A DNA stretch of 64,000 nt from Salipiger pentaromativorans (GCF_024721115.1 NZ_JAMDHK010000005.1:245155-309154); one strand, 5' to 3'; counted from the first letter of the stretch, positions 30,429 to 39,305 are shown. Numbers and translations: made by a program. The notes: generated by a model not told the origin, from the sequence alone.

Positions 30429-32064
30429 GCACCACACCCTTCACCAGATCCGCCGCCTTCTCGCCGATCATCACTGTCGAGGCGTGGGTATTGCCGCGCA
30501 CCACGCGCGGCATGATCGAGGCATCCGCGACCCGCAGCCCGCTGACCCCGCGCACCCGCAGTTGCGGGTCCACCACGGAGTCTTCGTCCCCGCCCATCCG
30601 GCAGGTGCCGACCCCGTGGATGTCGGAGCCCGCCGCCTCGCGCACGAAAGATAGCAGCGCCGCCTCGTCCTGTACGCTCGGGCCGGGCCGCAGCTCCTCG
30701 GCGATCAGCACCGACAGCACCGGCTGCGCGGCGATCCTGCGGATCAGCCGGACCCCCTGGATCAGCGCGTTGCGGTCGTAGTCCGTCTGCAGAAAGTTGA
30801 AGCGGATGCGCGGCGCCGCGCGCATGTCAGGACCCGACAGGGTGATGTCGCCGCGCGCGTCTGGCGCCAGATGCTCGGGGCTGATGGTAAAGCCCGAGAA
30901 TGGGTGTTGCCGCGCGCCCGTGCTGGTGCGTTCGGCGACGCTCCAGTTCGACAGGGTGATTTGCAGATCGGGCCGGTCGAGCGCCGGATCGGTGCGGGTG
31001 AACCCGCCGACATAGATCCCGGTCTCCGATAGCACCCCCTTGCGGGTCAGCCCGTAGCGCAGCCCCGCCAGCCCCCGCCGCCAGACACTGTTGGCCAGAT
31101 CGTTGACAGTGACCGGCTCGGTGCAGCGGAACATCACCTGAAGCGAAGTGTGATCCTGCAGGTTCCGCCCCACCTCCGCCCGATCCACGACGGGTGCGAT
31201 GCCCTGCGCCATCAGCCCGGCGGCGGGGCCGATGCCCGACACCATCAAAAGCTGCGGCGCCGCGATGGTGCCCGCGCTGACGATCACCTCGCCTGCCGCC
31301 CGCGCATGCAACGGCGTGTCGTCGCCCGTGCGGCGCAGCGCCACGCCCCGGCAGGTCCGGCCCTCGAAGAGCAGCCGCTCGACCGTGCAATCGGTCAGGA
31401 TGCGCAGATTGGGCGGCGCGGATTTCAGATAGGCGCGGGCCGAGCTCCAGCGCCGGCCGCGCGCGGTGTTGAACTGGTAATAGCCGAACCCGTCCTGCGC
31501 GGCGCCGTTGAAATCGTCGTTGCGCGGCAGATCGGCGGCATAGCAGGCCGAGAGCACCGCCTCGGGCAGCCGCCCGCCGCGCGTGCTGTCGGAGATCTTC
31601 ACAGGGCCGCCGCTGCCGTGCCATTCGCTCTCGCCCAGGAAATGATCCTCGGAGCGGCGGAAATAGGGCAGCACCTCGCGGAACGACCAGCCGCTGCAGC
31701 CGAGGGCGGCCCAGTCGTCGAAATCGAGATGATTGCCGCGCAGGAACATCATGCCGTTGATCGAGCTGGACCCGCCCAGAACCTTGCCGCGCGGCTGATA
31801 CATGCGCCGCCCGTTCATCTCGGGCTCGGGTTCGCCCTCATACATCCAGTTGAGGCGCGGGTTGGCGAAGAGCTTGGCATAGCCCATGGGCAGATGCACC
31901 CAGGGCGAGCGGTCGCGCGGCCCCGCCTCGATCAGCAGCACGGAGCGGCGGCGATCTTCGGCCAGGCGAGCGGCGACGGCGCAGCCCGCCGAGCCCGCGC
32001 CGACGACGATGTAATCGTATGGGCCCCCGTCCAGAAACGGCGCGTCGGGGATGGTCGTGGTCAT
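30421..32064 (-). CDS. GMC family FAD-dependent alcohol oxidoreductase
   Basis: A 547-residue flavoprotein of the glucose-methanol-choline family, predicted to oxidise an alcohol such as choline or an amino alcohol. It has the FAD-binding G-A-G-S-A-G at 22-27, G-G-S-S-S-I-N near 97-103, and the C-terminal active-site histidine in D-I-H-G-V-G-T-C-R-M-G near 485. The usual N-T-N motif reads N-T-H-A-S-T near 524. No signal peptide. Its last codons lie inside the right end of the 30096-30428 repeat element. It is separated by 11 bp from the ABC permease gene upstream and is probably the last gene of that operon. Confidence 0.9.
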   Translation of the reverse strand: MTTTIPDAPFLDGGPYDYIVVGAGSAGCAVAARLAEDRRRSVLLIEAGPRDRSPWVHLPMGYAKLFANPRLNWMYEGEPEPEMNGRRMYQPRGKVLGGSSSINGMMFLRGNHLDFDDWAALGCSGWSFREVLPYFRRSEDHFLGESEWHGSGGPVKISDSTRGGRLPEAVLSACYAADLPRNDDFNGAAQDGFGYYQFNTARGRRWSSARAYLKSAPPNLRILTDCTVERLLFEGRTCRGVALRRTGDDTPLHARAAGEVIVSAGTIAAPQLLMVSGIGPAAGLMAQGIAPVVDRAEVGRNLQDHTSLQVMFRCTEPVTVNDLANSVWRRGLAGLRYGLTRKGVLSETGIYVGGFTRTDPALDRPDLQITLSNWSVAERTSTGARQHPFSGFTISPEHLAPDARGDITLSGPDMRAAPRIRFNFLQTDYDRNALIQGVRLIRRIAAQPVLSVLIAEELRPGPSVQDEAALLSFVREAAGSDIHGVGTCRMGGDEDSVVDPQLRVRGVSGLRVADASIMPRVVRGNTHASTVMIGEKAADLVKGVVQG

Positions 32065-32075
32065 CGAGGGGCCTT

Positions 32076-32873
32076 TCAGGATTTTTTGCGTCTGCTCAGC
32101 AGCATCGCGAGCATGGCGATCACCGCGAAGAGCAGCAGTTGCGACGAGATGGCGGCGACGGTGGGGTCGATCTTGTCGCGCAGCGCCGCGAACATGACTT
32201 TCGGGAGCGTGGCGTTCTGCCCGCCCGAGACGAACATGGCGACCACGACCTCGTCGAGCGAGGTGACGAAGGCCAGCAGCCCGGCGGCCACCAGAGAGCC
32301 GCGCAGGTTCGGCAGGATCACGTCGATCCAGATGCGCCAGCGGGTGGCGCCGAGGCTTTCGGCGGCGCGTTCGAGCTGGTCGTCGAACTCGGCAAAGCCC
32401 GCGCTCATCACCACGAAGACGATGGGCAGCGCCAGCGCCGTGTGGCCCAGCACAAGCCCGGTCAGGCTGCCGACCATCTTCACGCTGCTCAGCACAAAGA
32501 AAAGGCCGATGGCGACAAGGATCGAGGGCACCACCGCAGGCAGCATCAGCACCCCGCCGGCCAGTGCCCGCCAGCGCGCCGTCATCCGGCGCATGGCGCT
32601 TGCGGCCAGCGTGCCCAGCGGCAGCGACAGCGCCACGGTCAGCAGCCCGACCAGCCCGGAGGTGACGGCGGCCGAGCGCCAGGTCGGCGAGCTCCAGAAC
32701 TCGCGATACCAGCGCAGCGACCAGGAGCTGGGCGGGAATTCGAGGAAGTCGTTGCCCGAGAAGGACATCGGTACGACAAGGAAAGACGGCGCCACAAGGA
32801 AGACCAGCAGCAGCACGGCATAAAGCGCAGGCAGGCCGCGCAGCAGCCGGGGAACGAGACCGGAGCGGGTCAT
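32076..32873 (-). CDS. ABC transporter permease, PotC/PotI type
   Basis: A 265-residue inner-membrane permease with about six helices and the binding-protein-dependent transport (EAA) loop, here A-A-E-S-L-G-A-T-R-W-R-I-W near residue 177. Length and topology match the second permease of polyamine/opine-type importers. The start at 32871-32873 overlaps the stop of the preceding permease (ATGA). It belongs with the ATPase (33762-34853) and binding protein (34860-35909), a complete four-component importer. Confidence 0.88.
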   Translation of the reverse strand: MTRSGLVPRLLRGLPALYAVLLLVFLVAPSFLVVPMSFSGNDFLEFPPSSWSLRWYREFWSSPTWRSAAVTSGLVGLLTVALSLPLGTLAASAMRRMTARWRALAGGVLMLPAVVPSILVAIGLFFVLSSVKMVGSLTGLVLGHTALALPIVFVVMSAGFAEFDDQLERAAESLGATRWRIWIDVILPNLRGSLVAAGLLAFVTSLDEVVVAMFVSGGQNATLPKVMFAALRDKIDPTVAAISSQLLLFAVIAMLAMLLSRRKKS

Positions 32874-33778
32874 TTTGTCTCCTTTCCGCCTGACAGGCGT
32901 CGGCGCAGCAGCAGGCTCAGCCCCAGCACGGCGAAGACGCAGATCAGCAGCACCACGCCGATGGCCGAGGAGGCGCCGAAATTGGAATAGGTGGAGAGGC
33001 TGCGCGCGATCCGCATCGAGATCACCTGCACGTTGCCGCCGCCCAGAATGGCCGGTGTGACGTAAAAGCCCAGCGACATCACGAAGACCAGGATCGTGCC
33101 CGCGAGGATGCCCGAGAGCGACAGCGGCAGGAATACCGACAGATAGGTGCGCAGCCCCGAGGCGCCCATGCTTTCCGAGGCTTTCAGCAGGTTGCCATCG
33201 ACCGAGCGCATGGCGCTGATGGTCGGCAACAGGAAGATCGGCAGCATGATATGGGTCATCCCCAGCACCGTCGCGAATTCGTTGAAGGCCAGCGGCAGGG
33301 GTGCGTCGATCAGCCCCCAGTCCTGAAGCCAGGTGTTGAGCAGCCCGTTGCGCTGAAGGATCACCAGCCAGGCGTAGGCGCGCACCAGAAGCGAGGTCCA
33401 GAGCGGGAAGAGCACCGCTGCCATCACCAGCCCGAAGGCGCGCGGCGGCAGTTTCGCGACATAGCTCGCAAAGGGAATGCCCAGCACGAGGCAGCACAGC
33501 ACCGTCTCGAAGGACACCCGGAAGGTGATCAGAAAGATCCGCCGATAGCTCGCCTGTTCGATCAGCCGCGCATAGTTCTCGCCGCTGAGCGCGCCGCTGC
33601 GGTCGAGCACCGACAGCCAGACCAGCCAGAGGCAGGGCAGCAGCACAAAGACCCCCACGGTCAGCAGCGCGGGCATCACGCCGATCCGCCCGAGGACAAA
33701 GCCGGTGAGCCGGTGCAGCGCGAGCGGCGCGCGGCTGTCGGGCGCGGGAAGACTCACCATCTCAGGACCGTCCGACAT
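32870..33778 (-). CDS. ABC transporter permease, PotB/PotH type
   Basis: A 302-residue inner-membrane permease with a first helix near residues 31-55 and an E-S-M-G-A-S-G-L-R-T-Y EAA loop near 198-208, typical of the first permease of PotABCD-like systems. The ATG at 33776-33778 overlaps the ATPase gene by 17 nt. A second in-frame ATG at 33758-33760, just beyond the ATPase stop, would shorten the protein by six residues and is equally possible. Pairs with the 32076-32873 permease. Confidence 0.88.
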   Translation of the reverse strand: MSDGPEMVSLPAPDSRAPLALHRLTGFVLGRIGVMPALLTVGVFVLLPCLWLVWLSVLDRSGALSGENYARLIEQASYRRIFLITFRVSFETVLCCLVLGIPFASYVAKLPPRAFGLVMAAVLFPLWTSLLVRAYAWLVILQRNGLLNTWLQDWGLIDAPLPLAFNEFATVLGMTHIMLPIFLLPTISAMRSVDGNLLKASESMGASGLRTYLSVFLPLSLSGILAGTILVFVMSLGFYVTPAILGGGNVQVISMRIARSLSTYSNFGASSAIGVVLLICVFAVLGLSLLLRRRLSGGKETK

Positions 33779-34853
33779 AATGCAGCGCGTCGCGGCGCAG
33801 GTAGACGGTGCAGCTTTGCCCCGGCGCCAGCGTCTCGATCCGGCTGGAGGAGACGCGCTGCGCCCGGATGGCGATCTCGCGCCCGGTGCCGAGCCGCAGC
33901 TTTACCAGCCAGCTGTCGCCCTGAAAGACGATGTCGCGCAGCTCGGCGGTCAGCGTCACCGGCGCGGCATCCTCGACCCAGGGCACAAGCTGCATGTCCT
34001 CCGAGCGCATCATCAGCAGCGGGCCGTCGCTGTCGTGTTCGGCGGGCAGGCCGGACAGGATCTGCGCCTGTTCCTCGGGGTCGAAGAGGATCGCTTCGCC
34101 AAGGAACTCCGCCACAAAGGCCGAGCTGGGGCGGCGGTAGATCTCTTCCGGCGGGGCGATCTGTTCGAAGCGTCCGTCGCGCATCACCGCCACGCGGTCG
34201 GCGATGGTCAGCGCCTCGCGCTGGTCGTGGGTGACGTAAAGCGTCGTGATCCCCAGCTTTTCATGAAGCTCGCGGATCTCGATCTGCATTTCCTCGCGCA
34301 GCGATTTGTCGAGCGCCGAGAGCGGTTCGTCCATCAGCAGGATTTCCGGCTCGTAGACGATGGCCCGCGCCAGCGCGACCCGCTGACGCTGCCCGCCCGA
34401 CAGCGCGTCGATGCGGCGGGCGGCGAGATGGTCGAGCTTGACCGTCGCCAGCGCAGCCATCGCACGCTCCACCGCCTCGGGTCTGGGCACGCGGCGCAGT
34501 TTCAGCGGATAGAGGATGTTCTCCAGCACGGTCATATGCGGGAACAGCGCATAGTTCTGGAACATCACGCCAAAGCCGCGCTTGTTCGCGGGCAGGTGGG
34601 TGATGTCGCGCCCGTCCAGCCGGATCGAACCGCTGTCCGCCTCGACGAACCCCGCCAGCGCCATCAGAAGCGTGCTCTTGCCCGAGCCCGAGGCGCCGAG
34701 AATGGCCAGGAACTCTCCGCGCTGGAGGGTCAGGCTCACATCGTCGAGGACGACATGTTTGCCATAGGTTTTGCGAAGCGCGGTGATTTCCACGCTCTTG
34801 CCCACCCCGGCGAGGCCGGGGTGGGGGTGGATCGAAGGGGTATCCATCTTCAT
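33762..34853 (-). CDS. ABC transporter ATP-binding protein, PotA/PotG type
   Basis: ATPase of 363 residues with Walker A G-A-S-G-S-G-K-S at 53-60, Q-loop near 99, signature L-S-G-G-Q at 151-155, Walker B I-L-L-M-D-E-P near 171-177 and H-loop near 210. A C-terminal TOBE domain (about 280-360) is present, as in PotA/MalK/FbpC-type subunits that receive regulatory or specificity signals. It follows the binding-protein gene by 6 bp. Confidence 0.92.
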   Translation of the reverse strand: MKMDTPSIHPHPGLAGVGKSVEITALRKTYGKHVVLDDVSLTLQRGEFLAILGASGSGKSTLLMALAGFVEADSGSIRLDGRDITHLPANKRGFGVMFQNYALFPHMTVLENILYPLKLRRVPRPEAVERAMAALATVKLDHLAARRIDALSGGQRQRVALARAIVYEPEILLMDEPLSALDKSLREEMQIEIRELHEKLGITTLYVTHDQREALTIADRVAVMRDGRFEQIAPPEEIYRRPSSAFVAEFLGEAILFDPEEQAQILSGLPAEHDSDGPLLMMRSEDMQLVPWVEDAAPVTLTAELRDIVFQGDSWLVKLRLGTGREIAIRAQRVSSSRIETLAPGQSCTVYLRRDALHYVGRS

Positions 34854-34859
34854 GTCGAC

Positions 34860-35909
34860 TTATTCGGTCATCATGTTTTCGTAGAGCTCGCGCACGTGGT
34901 CGTTGTTCTCGACCCACCAGCCGATGTTCTGCACGATCAGGTCGTTCAGGTAATCGGGATGGGTGGGCAGCCGCTTGGCGACATCGTCGGGAATGAGGCC
35001 GGTGTCGAAGGCGGCGGGGATCACCGGGCCGTAGCTGATGTATTCGGTCAGCTTCGCCTGGCTTTCGGGATTGGCCATCTCGGCGATCAGCTTCATCGCC
35101 AGATCCTTGTTCGGGGCGCCTTTGGGCACGCCGAGGCAGTCGGTGGCCAGAATGCCCTGATTGAAGGTGAAATCGACCGGGCCGCCATCGTCCATGGCGC
35201 TCTGGAACCGGCCGTTCCAGCCGGTGGACATGTCGACCTCGCCGTCGCGCATGAGCTGGGCATGCTGGGCGCCCGACGACCACCAGACGGAAATGTCGTC
35301 CTTCAGCGCGAAAATCTTGGCCAGCGCGCGGTCGAGCCCCTCTTCGGTGGACATCACGTCATAGAGCTCTTCCGGCGCGACGCCATCGGCCAGCAGCGCC
35401 ACCTCGATCTGGGTTTCGGGGTTGCCGCGCAGCGCGCGGCGGCCGGGGAACGCCTCGGTGTCCCAGAAATCCGCCCAGCTCGAGGGCGCCTTCGCGGCAT
35501 AGGTTTCGGTGTTCCAGGCCATGACGGTGGCGTAGCCGTAGACGCCGACGCAATAGTCGGTCGCGGTGCCGGGCATGAACTGAGACTTGTCCACGATGGA
35601 ATAGTCGATGGGCTCCAGGATGCCCTCCATGCCGCCGAGCGTGCCTTCGTAATCGGCGAGGAAAACGATGTCGCTGTAGACCGAGCCCGAGCCGACCTGC
35701 AGACGCACCGCCGGCAGCCCCTCGTCGGCGGTTTCGCTGCGCACCTCGATGCCGAGTTTCTCGCCCGCGGGCCCCCAGAGAACGGCGTTGCCACCCTCGT
35801 AGACCGAGCCGCCGGGCGACAGCACGTTCACCACACCTTCGGCATGCAGCGCCCCGGCGCCAAGCGAGACCAGCAGCGGCAGGCTGGTGGCGATGGTTGT
35901 TTTCTTCAT
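34860..35909 (-). CDS. ABC transporter substrate-binding protein, PotD/PotF-like
   Basis: A periplasmic binding protein of 349 residues with a signal peptide (A-L-H-A-E-G, about residue 23) and the two-lobed spermidine/putrescine-type fold: G-S-V-Y-S-D-I-V-F near 75, W-A-D-F-W-D near 146, and Y-I-S-Y-G-P-V near 290. The ligand could be a polyamine, amino alcohol or related compound, judging by the neighbouring aminotransferase and GMC oxidase. The ATG at 35907-35909 gives the signal peptide directly. The frame is open for 25 more codons into an AT-rich leader that lacks signal features. First gene of the importer operon. Confidence 0.88.
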   Translation of the reverse strand: MKKTTIATSLPLLVSLGAGALHAEGVVNVLSPGGSVYEGGNAVLWGPAGEKLGIEVRSETADEGLPAVRLQVGSGSVYSDIVFLADYEGTLGGMEGILEPIDYSIVDKSQFMPGTATDYCVGVYGYATVMAWNTETYAAKAPSSWADFWDTEAFPGRRALRGNPETQIEVALLADGVAPEELYDVMSTEEGLDRALAKIFALKDDISVWWSSGAQHAQLMRDGEVDMSTGWNGRFQSAMDDGGPVDFTFNQGILATDCLGVPKGAPNKDLAMKLIAEMANPESQAKLTEYISYGPVIPAAFDTGLIPDDVAKRLPTHPDYLNDLIVQNIGWWVENNDHVRELYENMMTE

Positions 35910-35940
35910 TTTTGGTTTTCCCTGTTGGTTCGTATATATC

Positions 35941-35950
35941 AACGTTTGTT
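35941..35950. promoter_or_regulatory. candidate IclR-site half, importer promoter
   Basis: AACGTTTGTT, one mismatch from AACATTTGTT, 32 bp upstream of the binding-protein start within a strikingly AT-rich stretch (about 35920-35990). Same motif family as the sites at 36221 and 37103. Confidence 0.4.
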
Positions 35951-36051
35951 TCTTTTTTATGTATGCATCGCCTGTTGATGTCAATCCAAAGCTAACCTTT
36001 GAGTTTCAATACCTTACACGTGAACGCATCCATATCTTGCAGGAGAGGCAC

Positions 36052-36135
36052 ATGATTCCCCAGCCAGAACAGGGTTCGAACTTCGCCGGTCGGGGGCCGT
36101 CTGCGGCATATTTCCGGCCTGCGCGCTTAGAATAA
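36052..36135 (+). CDS. possible 27-residue leader peptide upstream of the IclR gene
   Basis: A small frame with a good AGGAGAGG ribosome-binding site 4 nt before the ATG, in the 344-bp region between the divergent importer and IclR genes. It begins M-I-P-Q-P-E-Q-G and ends F-R-P-A-R-L-E. No family is recognised and no conservation can be judged. Apart from this and the operator-like motifs at either end, the region (35910-36253) is AT-rich promoter DNA. Confidence 0.2.
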   Translation: MIPQPEQGSNFAGRGPSAAYFRPARLE

Positions 36136-36220
36136 CGCAAAAAACGTTCCGAAATATAAGCTGGATGGTGGAAATTCGGCGCCCAACCGCGTATCTGTGC
36201 TGACATCTGCACATATACTC

Positions 36221-36230
36221 AACAAATGTT
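36221..36230. promoter_or_regulatory. candidate IclR operator upstream of its own gene
   Basis: AACAAATGTT, the reverse complement of AACATTTGTT, 23 bp before the IclR ATG. Identical to the copy at 37103-37112 upstream of the ThuA-like gene. IclR-family proteins commonly repress their own gene and neighbouring catabolic operons. Confidence 0.45.
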
Positions 36231-36253
36231 TCCTGGATACGAGGGCCGAGCGC

Positions 36254-37057
36254 ATGAAAGAGACCACATCGTCCGAACGTGGCAAATCTGGACATATCCA
36301 GAGTCTCGCCAAGGGCCTCACCATCCTGGACGAGATCATCGCCGCGCCCGCCCCGGTCAAGCTCGCGCATATCATCAAGGCGCTGGAGATGGACAAGGCT
36401 TCGGCCTTTCGCTTCCTTCAAACACTTGAAAATATGGGATTTATCAGGAAGGATGCGGACACCAAGGAATATGAGCCCGGCGGGCGGCTCTATTACTGGG
36501 CGTCGCAACTGCGGAACAAGACCCGCATCATCGACACATTCCACGGGCATCTGGAGCGGCTGGCCGCGATGACGCAGCAAACGGCGCATCTGGGGCTTCT
36601 GCTCAACGACCGGGTGCTGCTGGCGGATTTCGCGACTTCGAACTCCATCGTTGCGATTCAACACACCATCGGCGGCATCGAGCCGTTGCACAGCTCTGCG
36701 GCGGCCAAGGCGATCCTGGCGCATCTTCCGGTGGAGCTTCAGGATCAACTTATTGAAAAAATTGAGTTTACCAAACATACGCCCCGCACGATCGAAAATG
36801 AAACCGATCTGCGCATGGATCTGAACATGACCCGCGAGCGCGGCTATGCCGTCGATGCCGGAGAATCATATGGCGGGCTCTACTGCGTCGCCCGCCCGGT
36901 TTTCGACGAGAACGGGCTGCCCTTCGCCTCCATCGGCATTTCCACGATCTCGGCACTCGTTGGCTCCGACAGTGAGAAATTCCACAACATTGTCAAAGCA
37001 ATAGAGTCCGTCTCGGCAGAGATCACCGAAGAGATCCGTGCCCAGAGCAGGATCTGA
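36254..37057 (+). CDS. IclR family transcriptional regulator
   Basis: A 267-residue regulator with an N-terminal winged helix (about 15-75; S-L-A-K-G-L-T-I-L-D near 16-25, A-S-A-F-R-F-L-Q-T-L near 50) and a C-terminal effector-binding domain (about 90-260; S-S-A-A-A-K-A-I-L-A near 152, R-G-Y-A-V-D-A-G-E near 193). The ATG at 36254 was preferred because it starts just before the family core. It is divergent from the importer operon and upstream of the ThuA-like and MFS genes, and the shared AACAAATGTT motifs suggest it controls both sides. Confidence 0.92.
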   Translation: MKETTSSERGKSGHIQSLAKGLTILDEIIAAPAPVKLAHIIKALEMDKASAFRFLQTLENMGFIRKDADTKEYEPGGRLYYWASQLRNKTRIIDTFHGHLERLAAMTQQTAHLGLLLNDRVLLADFATSNSIVAIQHTIGGIEPLHSSAAAKAILAHLPVELQDQLIEKIEFTKHTPRTIENETDLRMDLNMTRERGYAVDAGESYGGLYCVARPVFDENGLPFASIGISTISALVGSDSEKFHNIVKAIESVSAEITEEIRAQSRI

Positions 37058-37081
37058 AAGGCTTGACCTCGGCTGGCATCT

Positions 37082-37112
37082 GACATTTGTTCGCCATGAA
37101 ACAACAAATGTT
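37082..37112. promoter_or_regulatory. paired candidate IclR operators upstream of the ThuA-like gene
   Basis: GACATTTGTT at 37082-37091 and AACAAATGTT at 37103-37112, an inverted pair 11 bp apart in the 68-bp gap before the ThuA-like ATG. The second is identical to the IclR autoregulatory candidate at 36221-36230. Confidence 0.45.
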
Positions 37113-37125
37113 GACGGAGATTCGC

Positions 37126-37767
37126 ATGAAGTCCTGCCTTATCGTGTCCGGCGGTTACGAGCCGCACCGCCCTCATGACGCCGCCGCCATCGTCGCGGGC
37201 GAGCTCGAGCAGCAGGGCTTCTCCGTCACGCTCAGCGACACGCTGTCGGCCTATGACGATCTCGACCTCGGATCCTACGATCTGATCGTGCCGAACTGGA
37301 CCATCGGCGAGATGAGCGTGCCCACCGCCAAGCGCCTCTGGGCGGCGGTCGAGGCGGGCACGGGTCTGGGCGGGTTCCATGGCGGCATGGCCGACGCGTT
37401 CCGCAATTCCGACCGCTTCCGCTTTATCGTCGGCGGCTCCTACGCGGCGGAGCCGGGCGGCGTGACCGATTACCGCGTCAACATCACCCGGCCCGACGAT
37501 CCGGTGATGCAGGGGCTTTCGGATTTCGACTACCGTTCGGAACAGTATTTCCTGCATGTGGACCCCTCGGTCGAGGTACTGGCCACCACCACCTATGACG
37601 GGTCGGTCTATGACTGGCTCGACGGTGCGGTGATGCCCGTGGTCTGGAAGAAGCGCTTCGGCAAGGGGCGGGTGTTCTTCTCGGCGCTCGGCCATGTGCC
37701 CGAGGAATTCGACGTGCCCGAGATGCGGACGCTGCTGATCCGTGGCCTCGTCTGGGCCGCGCGCTGA
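37126..37767 (+). CDS. ThuA-like protein
   Basis: A 213-residue cytoplasmic protein with the ThuA (trehalose utilisation-related, class I glutamine amidotransferase-like) fold: V-S-G-G-Y-E-P-H near residue 6, Y-D-L-I-V-P-N-W near 49, G-G-F-H-G-G-M-A-D near 82 and a C-terminal G-R-V-F-F-S-A-L-G-H near 183. ThuA proteins act in sugar metabolism, but the reaction is poorly defined, and no sugar genes are adjacent. It lies between the IclR and MFS genes, with candidate IclR operators immediately upstream. Start chosen for the family N-terminus. Confidence 0.85.
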   Translation: MKSCLIVSGGYEPHRPHDAAAIVAGELEQQGFSVTLSDTLSAYDDLDLGSYDLIVPNWTIGEMSVPTAKRLWAAVEAGTGLGGFHGGMADAFRNSDRFRFIVGGSYAAEPGGVTDYRVNITRPDDPVMQGLSDFDYRSEQYFLHVDPSVEVLATTTYDGSVYDWLDGAVMPVVWKKRFGKGRVFFSALGHVPEEFDVPEMRTLLIRGLVWAAR

Positions 37768-37787
37768 GGCGCCCCCGGATCACAGAC

Positions 37788-38921
37788 ATGCCCATCGTCC
37801 TTTACGTTCTGGCCCTGCTGACCTTCTGCACGGGCACCGCCGAGTTCGGCATTGTGGGGATCATCCCCTCTGTCTCGGCCGAATTCGGCGTGCCGCTGCC
37901 GGTCAGCGGCCTGCTGATCACCGCCTATGCGCTGGCGATGATCGCCGGTGCCATCGGCGTCAACCTGATCGCCACGGGGCACTCGCCCCGGCGGGCAATC
38001 CTGGCGGCGACCGCGCTGTTCGCTGTCGCCAATCTCGGCATTTCCATCGTGCCGAATTTCGCCACGCTGCTCGGGCTGCGCACGCTGTCGGGCCTGTCGC
38101 AAGGCGCGATCTACGGGCTGTCGACCGCCGCCGCGTCAAGCATCGTCGCCAGCCACCTGTCGACGCGCGCGGTGGCGCTGGTCTATGTCGGCCCGACGCT
38201 GGCGATGATCGCGGGGGTGCCGCTGAGTTCGGTACTGGCGACCATGGACAACTGGCGCGGGCCGTTTCTGGTGATCGGCATTGCCGCGCTTGGCTGCGCT
38301 CTGGCGCTGGTCCGCACCCTGCCCGAGCTTGGATCGCTGCGCATCCTGCATCTGTCGGCGATGGCCGGCCTGCTGCGCGAGGCACGCCTGCGGCTGATCT
38401 ACGGCATGACGATCCTCGGTTTCGGCGGCTCGATGGTCGCCTATGCCTTCCTCCCCGCCACGCTGGAGGAGGTCGGCGGCGCCAGCGCGGCGAGGCTGGG
38501 GCTTTCGCTGTCGGTCTTCGGCATCGGGGCCTTTGCCGGGAATCTGCTGGCCGGATGGGCGGGCGACCGCTTCGGGATACGCGCCACCATGCTGGCCGTG
38601 CTGGCCGTGCTTGGTGTCTCGCTTGCCGGCATGCTGATGATCGCGGCGCAGGGGCCGCTGGCCTTCGCCGTGCTCTTCGTGTGGGGCGCGATGGCCTTCT
38701 CGCTTCCACCGCTGCTACAGAATGCGGCCATCGGCATCGCCCGGGAAAGCGGCTCGGAAACGGCGGGCGCCGGCCTGAACATCGCGGCTTTCAACGTCGG
38801 GATCGGGACGGCGGGGCTGGCCGGCGGGCTGCTGGTCGCCGTCGGAGACCTGACGACACCTCTGCTGGCGGCGACCATTGCGGTGCTCGCGGCAATCCCG
38901 GTGGCGACACGGTTGCGCTGA
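37788..38921 (+). CDS. MFS transporter, DHA1 (AraJ-like) family
   Basis: A 377-residue inner-membrane protein with 12 predicted helices, starting L-Y-V-L-A-L-L-T-F-C-T-G-T-A-E-F, the usual DHA1 N-terminus. A loop motif of the G-x-x-x-D-R-x-G-x-R type is visible as G-W-A-G-D-R-F-G-I-R near residue 258. Members export drugs, sugars or metabolites. It starts 20 bp after the ThuA-like gene, suggesting cotranscription. Substrate unknown. Confidence 0.87.
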   Translation: MPIVLYVLALLTFCTGTAEFGIVGIIPSVSAEFGVPLPVSGLLITAYALAMIAGAIGVNLIATGHSPRRAILAATALFAVANLGISIVPNFATLLGLRTLSGLSQGAIYGLSTAAASSIVASHLSTRAVALVYVGPTLAMIAGVPLSSVLATMDNWRGPFLVIGIAALGCALALVRTLPELGSLRILHLSAMAGLLREARLRLIYGMTILGFGGSMVAYAFLPATLEEVGGASAARLGLSLSVFGIGAFAGNLLAGWAGDRFGIRATMLAVLAVLGVSLAGMLMIAAQGPLAFAVLFVWGAMAFSLPPLLQNAAIGIARESGSETAGAGLNIAAFNVGIGTAGLAGGLLVAVGDLTTPLLAATIAVLAAIPVATRLR

Positions 38922-38951
38922 GCGGCAGAGGGCACGAGCCGGGAAGGTGGG

Positions 38952-39305
38952 TCAGAAGAAGCAGACGACCTCGGCCTCGGCCTGCGCGCGGCGCAGATCG
39001 GCGACCAGATGATTGGCGGCGGCGGCGCTGTTGAACACCGCCATGCGTTCGCCGCCGGTCAGCCGCATGGACAGCACCGTCTCGGCATCGACATAGGCCG
39101 CATAGGGCAGGATCGCCGCGATCTCGTCGATCGAGCAGGCGCATTGCCGCAGCGCCTGCCGGGTCTGCCCGTTCGAGGCCATGCAGGCAAAGACGTAATC
39201 CGCCCGCGCCTCGGTGGGGTAGTCGTTCAGCCGCTCGGCCACGCTCTGCGCCCAGCCCGGCAGCGGGAGGCAGAGCGTCAGCAGTGCCAGCGCCGCGCGG
39301 GTCAT
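38952..39305 (-). CDS. small exported cysteine-containing protein
   Basis: A 117-residue protein with a signal peptide ending G-W-A-Q-S. The mature part contains Y-V-F-A-C-M-A-S-N-G-Q-T, then Q-C-A-C-S-I-D-E-I near residue 55 and a terminal V-V-C-F-F: four cysteines in all, arranged for disulfides. I believe similar small proteins accompany PQQ-alcohol oxidation clusters in other alphaproteobacteria, but cannot verify this. The ATG overlaps the stop of the 39302-39970 gene (ATGA). Last gene of the long minus-strand series. Confidence 0.75.
   Translation of the reverse strand: MTRAALALLTLCLPLPGWAQSVAERLNDYPTEARADYVFACMASNGQTRQALRQCACSIDEIAAILPYAAYVDAETVLSMRLTGGERMAVFNSAAAANHLVADLRRAQAEAEVVCFF

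Noticed and set aside
36060-36100. GGGTTCGAACTTC, resembling a tRNA T-arm
   Set aside because: The flanking bases do not form a 5-bp T-stem, and no acceptor, D or anticodon arms can be built around it.
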